Shown here one piece after another: positions 59,890 through 64,000 of a stretch of 64,000 nt of DNA; position 1 is the first letter of the stretch; every line of letters begins with the position of its first letter. The notes beneath the pieces are model-generated. The model had not been told where the DNA came from. It worked only from the letters and a program-made list of their open reading frames with translations, and did no database searches. Source of the stretch: Owenia fusiformis (Eukaryota; Annelida; Polychaeta; Sabellida; Oweniidae); assembly GCA_903813345.2 (NCBI GenBank), contig CAIIXF020000002.1, positions 3,822,001 to 3,886,000 of the forward strand. Reading direction: 5' to 3'. A program made the position numbers and the translations under genes.

Positions 59890-61480
59890 ATAAAAATTGA
59901 AAAATGGCCGATCACTATGGAAACGAGACGCAAAAGCCACGCCCACTTTTTAAATTTCTTACTTGGTGGTTAATACATTTAAGACTGTAACTTTCTCGAT
60001 TTTTAACAAATCTTCACATTATTGGTATCTGCTGAAGCGTAATAATGAGTTCTTTCACCTCAAGCATAAATAATGTTAATTCGCTCATTTGCATATCAAT
60101 TATGACGTCATAACCCTTCTTTTGGCCTCAATTTTCCATATAGTTACAACAAAGTAACAGTGTTTTATTAGTTACACTTCTTAAAAATGGATAAAAGTAG
60201 GTAAATATAGTGCCAATACAAGCAAGAGTATGTCGGCTTTTCGGATATACTGATATTGAAGGCTGCATGTTGGTTAGAATAACATAAAAACTCGTTGCCA
60301 TGGTTACCGTGAACTTTTCAGTAATTTAGGCAATAAAACGTTTTGGACTGTAACTTTCTTTGTTTTTAAGCAATCTTAGCATTATTGGTATCAGAAGAAG
60401 CGAAATAATAAGTTCTTTCACCGCAAGCATAAATTATGTTAATTGGCTCATTTGCATATCCATTGTGACGTCATAGCCCTTATTTTGGCCTCGATTTTCC
60501 ATATATTTACAATAAAATAACAGTGTTTTATTAGTTAAACTTCTTAGAATGGATGAACGTTGGTAAATACAGTGCCAATACAAGCAAGAGTATGTCAGCT
60601 TTTTGGATATACTGATATTGAAGGTTGCATGTTGGATAGAATATCATAAAATCTCGTTTCCATGGTTACTGTGAACTTTTCAGGAATTTAGGCAATAAAT
60701 ACTTTTTGGACTGTAACTTTCTTTGTTTTTAAGCAATCTTAGCATTATTGGTATCAGAAGAAGTGAAATAATAAGTTCTTTCGCCGTAAGCATAAATTAT
60801 GTTAATTGGCTCATTTACGTATCATTATGACGTCATAGCCCTTCTTTTGGCCTCCATTTTCCATATATTTACAATAAAATAACAGTGTTTTATTAGTTAA
60901 ACTTCTTGAAAATGGATGAAAGTAGGTAAATGCGGTGCCAATACAAGCAAGAGTATGTCGGCTTTTCGGATATACTGATATTGAAGGCTGCATGTTAGTT
61001 AGAATAACATAAAAACTCGTTGCCATGGTTACCGTGAACTTTTCAGCAATTTAGTCAATAAAAACATTTTGGACTGTAACTTTCTTTATTTTTAAGTAAT
61101 TTTAGTATTATTGGTATCAGAAGAAGCGTAATAATAAGTTCTTTCACATCCTGCATAAATTATGTTAATTAGCTTTATATTTACATATACATTATGACGT
61201 CATAACCCTTGCTTTGGCATCAATATTCCATATATTAAAAATATGATAAGATTGTTTCAATGGCCTCACGTCTTAATAATGGTTAAAAGTAGGTATATGT
61301 ATTGCCAATACAAAGAAGAGTATGTCAATCATCTAGATATACTGATAAATTAAAGTCTTCATGTTGGTAAGCATACCATAAACACTCGTTCCCATGGTTA
61401 CCATGTACTTTTTAGGCGATGAATCCTATTTTGACTAACTTTCTTGGTTTTTAACCATCTTATATTAACGATATAAACGA
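59890..61480. repeat. 362-bp satellite, about four copies, mostly with a TGACGTCA core
   Basis: TGCCAATACAAGCAAGAGTA (variants) recurs at 60211, 60573, 60936 and 61303, giving periods of 362, 363 and 367 bp. Most units carry the palindrome TGACGTCA (CRE-like) followed by TA(A/G)CCCTT, and CCATGGTTACCGTG. Non-coding. Confidence 0.85.
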
Positions 61481-61555
61481 TGTGTATTATGGTGCCATGA
61501 TAGCAGAGTTAGATCTCCTTTGCCTGCTTTTGAGCTCTCAAAGCTCTTCATTTTA

Positions 61556-62690
61556 TAACTCATCTGGTTCAGGAAAACACATCAGCACAGCGCCATAGTG
61601 GATCACAGCTACGCTAGCTCTGATGAAATCTGTTCTCAGAATTCCTTCTCTGTTAATGTTGTTAATGTCAGCAATCGCCATCTGCGTCAAGGTTATTCTC
61701 CCATCTCATGCCATCTCCATAAACAGGAGCCAAAAGCAGCAACAGAACAATCAGCTTGAACAAGGACATTTCTCTCGCTAGGTTTCAACTATTCTCCTCA
61801 CTGTTTGTGCCTTGCAAGAGTTGGTAACCATGCTTCTATCCAGATTAAGAAATTGTACAGGATGAATTGCTGAGTTACTGGATATAGAACTCTTACTCTC
61901 GGGGAGCTTTTCTCTCTTCTGACCTCTTTTGGGGCTTTAGACAAACATAAGACATGTGCCCTTAGGCTGATCAATCAAAACATACCAATTGACAGCTCTG
62001 CAAAACATTCCTTCTCACAACAACTCCTATAATTAATGCCACAATGTGCACAGAGCTCTCTTCTTGAAACGTTTGACAGACTATTTTATATTCCTCTTCA
62101 TCTCCGCCTTTATTTCTTCAACCATTTAAGGAGGTTTTCCCCCACATGATCACTAGAAGAAAAGGAGATATGATGATCCCGTTGTATTAGCTTGAGTCCT
62201 TTCTGGATCCATTCAGATTCCTGATACGCTTCCTCCCCTGGGCCACTTCCATGGCCTGATCAAGAGACTTTGGATCTCTTCTGTGTACTGCTGCTCATCA
62301 TCAGTTATGGCATTCTCAGAGCTCTATACCTCGCTAGTCTATCTTGTGAAGAGCAAGGCATCTCGAGATATGTTAAAGCCTCCACCAGGTCATCATAGGC
62401 ATACCCCTCTTCCAGCTCCTGCACTAGCTGCTGCGCTTAATATCTTCCATCAACTGGTTAGTAAGGCCTGCCTCTTATCTTCATCATTTCTCTGCTTGCT
62501 CACCATGCAATTCTTGAAGTATGCTTTGAAGTCTAACCACAGTGTGTTCCCATCAAACAATGGGGTTGGTTTAATCTTGGTTTTCCTTCCAAATTGTGCT
62601 AACTCTAGAGCCATCTCATACATGCCCAATGCTTTTTCAGCAAATTTAGCCTTTATAGCCTGTCCTTGATTGTCATCTGAGCGCTGTACT
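61556..62690 (-). pseudogene. Decayed Ty3/Gypsy Gag-protease remnant
   Basis: Read on the minus strand from high to low coordinate, 62690-62460 gives a Gag-like stretch (PTPLFDGNTLWLDFKAYF). After a frameshift, about 62430-62300 gives AYDDLVEALTYLE and RLARYRALR, typical of Gypsy Gag. A degenerate zinc-knuckle-like CAHCG lies near 62050. At 61682-61560, REGILRTDFIRASVAVIHYG resembles the end of a Gypsy aspartic protease. Several frames and stops separate these pieces. It is a different, older family from the 57310-59808 copy. Confidence 0.6.
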
Positions 62691-62699
62691 ATTACTCTC

Positions 62700-64000
62700 G
62701 CATCTTTATAACATTTGACCTCAGAGTTCCCAAACCTTTAAGACATCATTTGGGATTCAGTTTAATTCAATTCTCTCTTACAGTGAGTCACAGGATCTCC
62801 TCTCATACCAGGAATGTCTGTTGAATATATAAGCAAAGATGCCAAAACTTTAAGGAAACCCAACAAGAAAAGCAAACTGTAAGTGTAAATCTGTCATAAG
62901 AAAAGTAGACCCTATATATCCCAAAACCATGATGTAACGTGAAAAGAAACAATGTCTCCCCCCTCCAATCGATAACCAATATCACAATCCAGGACCAGAA
63001 CACCAAGGGACATTTCATTCATACTGAAGTCATTACAATACATGTTGAAGAAAAAATTGAAAAATTTATAGCCAATACTCATAACATTAAAATTAGTTGT
63101 AGATACCAGTACTCATAAAAGATAGAGTATTCAGTCTCAAATGATGAAGTTAGAGGAAGCTGCCTCATCGGTCTCAATGTATAGGTAGCAATCTGAAGCA
63201 ATTTAATGAGGATGTTGTCGGGACAATTGGGTCTATTTCAACAGAATATACTGGTCTTGTGTGCAACAAATTGTACATAAGATGTCAAAGTTGTATATTT
63301 GCCCCTAAAATTCAGACATTGTCCTGACAACACCCTGATCGAAGTGCCTCAGATTGCTACCTCGTACTTTTTCTGGTAACTCAGACCTAGAAGAAGTCAG
63401 TACATATGGTCTTAGTCTGGATTCACCTAATCTGGATTCATTTCTTTTGGAAATACTTTGGTCTCTCCACTAGGAGTCGTCTTGGCTCTCTCATTTTGGC
63501 CCACTTTTAGTGTGTCATCCACTTTAAAACCAGGAGCATCTCACTTTTCTCTCCAGACAAGACTGCTCTTCTTGACACCTTTCATTTGGAGGGGTTTCAA
63601 GCTGTTTCAATCACAACTTGGGAACCAATTTCACAATTTCACAATTTCTTCTGGAATCCTCTTCATCCAAGATTTCTGACTTAATCTCAAACTTCCTTGA
63701 CATCTCGTCTCTTTGGGCAACAGAACCCATCACTGCCACCAATGTCTCGCTTTGCCTTTTCCCGAGTATACCGTATGCTCATTAAAAAGAATATCAGGGG
63801 CGATCAATAATAACTCTTAGAGGTTTTTCTATGAGTGCCGACCTTGTGTGGTGGTACCGCAGTTAAAGATGGCTCACATGAAACAATTGCATACACATTT
63901 TTAAATCTATTCCAACAAAGATGATACAGAAAACACAAATGTCCATATATGATTTAATGTCACTATGATTGTGTATCTTTGGGAGTCGGCACACCTCTTT
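62700..64000. other. No gene supported
   Basis: Probably the 5' flank of the minus-strand Gypsy remnant plus intergenic or intronic DNA. The short frames at 62803-63018 and 63458-63679 have no recognisable motif. I searched here for another TPR exon with a phase-1 acceptor and saw none. Confidence 0.4.

Overview
The window is nuclear DNA from an animal, most likely a marine invertebrate. It is AT-rich, has GT-AG introns, a class A GPCR, animal Ty3/Gypsy and LINE remnants, and dense foldback and MITE repeats. The species cannot be fixed from the sequence. Most of the 64 kb is transposon and satellite DNA lying inside the introns of one long plus-strand gene.

Layout: 0.5-1.7 kb holds a rhodopsin-type GPCR split by a 173-bp MITE in its third cytoplasmic loop. 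3.0-5.0 kb is an inverted-arm repeat containing a second copy of that MITE. 5.8-8.1 kb is tandem repeat. From 8.2 kb a spliced gene runs rightward through eight exons I could place: 8202-8379, 8551-8732, 8878-9211, 12946-13134, 17987-18205, 44596-44703, 45775-45891 and 54682-56850. Every junction except one (phase 0 at 8732/8878) is phase 1. All exons stay open when joined, and the last one ends in a consensus donor in phase 1, so the gene continues past the part seen here. The predicted product (1,165 codons so far) has a hydrophobic leader ending in a 2A-like NPGP motif, an OTU cysteine-protease domain, charged linker exons, a DUF294/GlnD-type nucleotidyltransferase with its C-terminal helical domain, and TPRs. 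This is the main discovery candidate.

The 26-kb intron between 18205 and 44596 holds two same-orientation copies (19467-28739 and 30973-41807) of a DNA transposon with terminal inverted repeats of about 1.4 kb. Each copy has its own 4-bp target duplication (GAAC and CTCA), so they are separate insertions. Neither encodes a recognisable transposase. The second copy split a 91-bp tandem array and later received a LINE fragment, a Harbinger-like MITE (TTA duplication) and another retroposed piece. The first copy sits beside the arm of an older inverted repeat. Later introns carry two near-palindromic foldback elements (43.3-44.2 and 46.4-47.3 kb), a TA-flanked MITE and a 6.8-kb inverted-repeat element (47.3-54.1 kb) full of minisatellite.

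After the last exon come a 3'-truncated Ty3/Gypsy Gag-PR-RT reading frame (57310-59808), a 362-bp satellite with a TGACGTCA core in most copies, and a decayed minus-strand Gypsy Gag-PR remnant (61.6-62.7 kb). All calls come from reading the sequence; no database search was possible.
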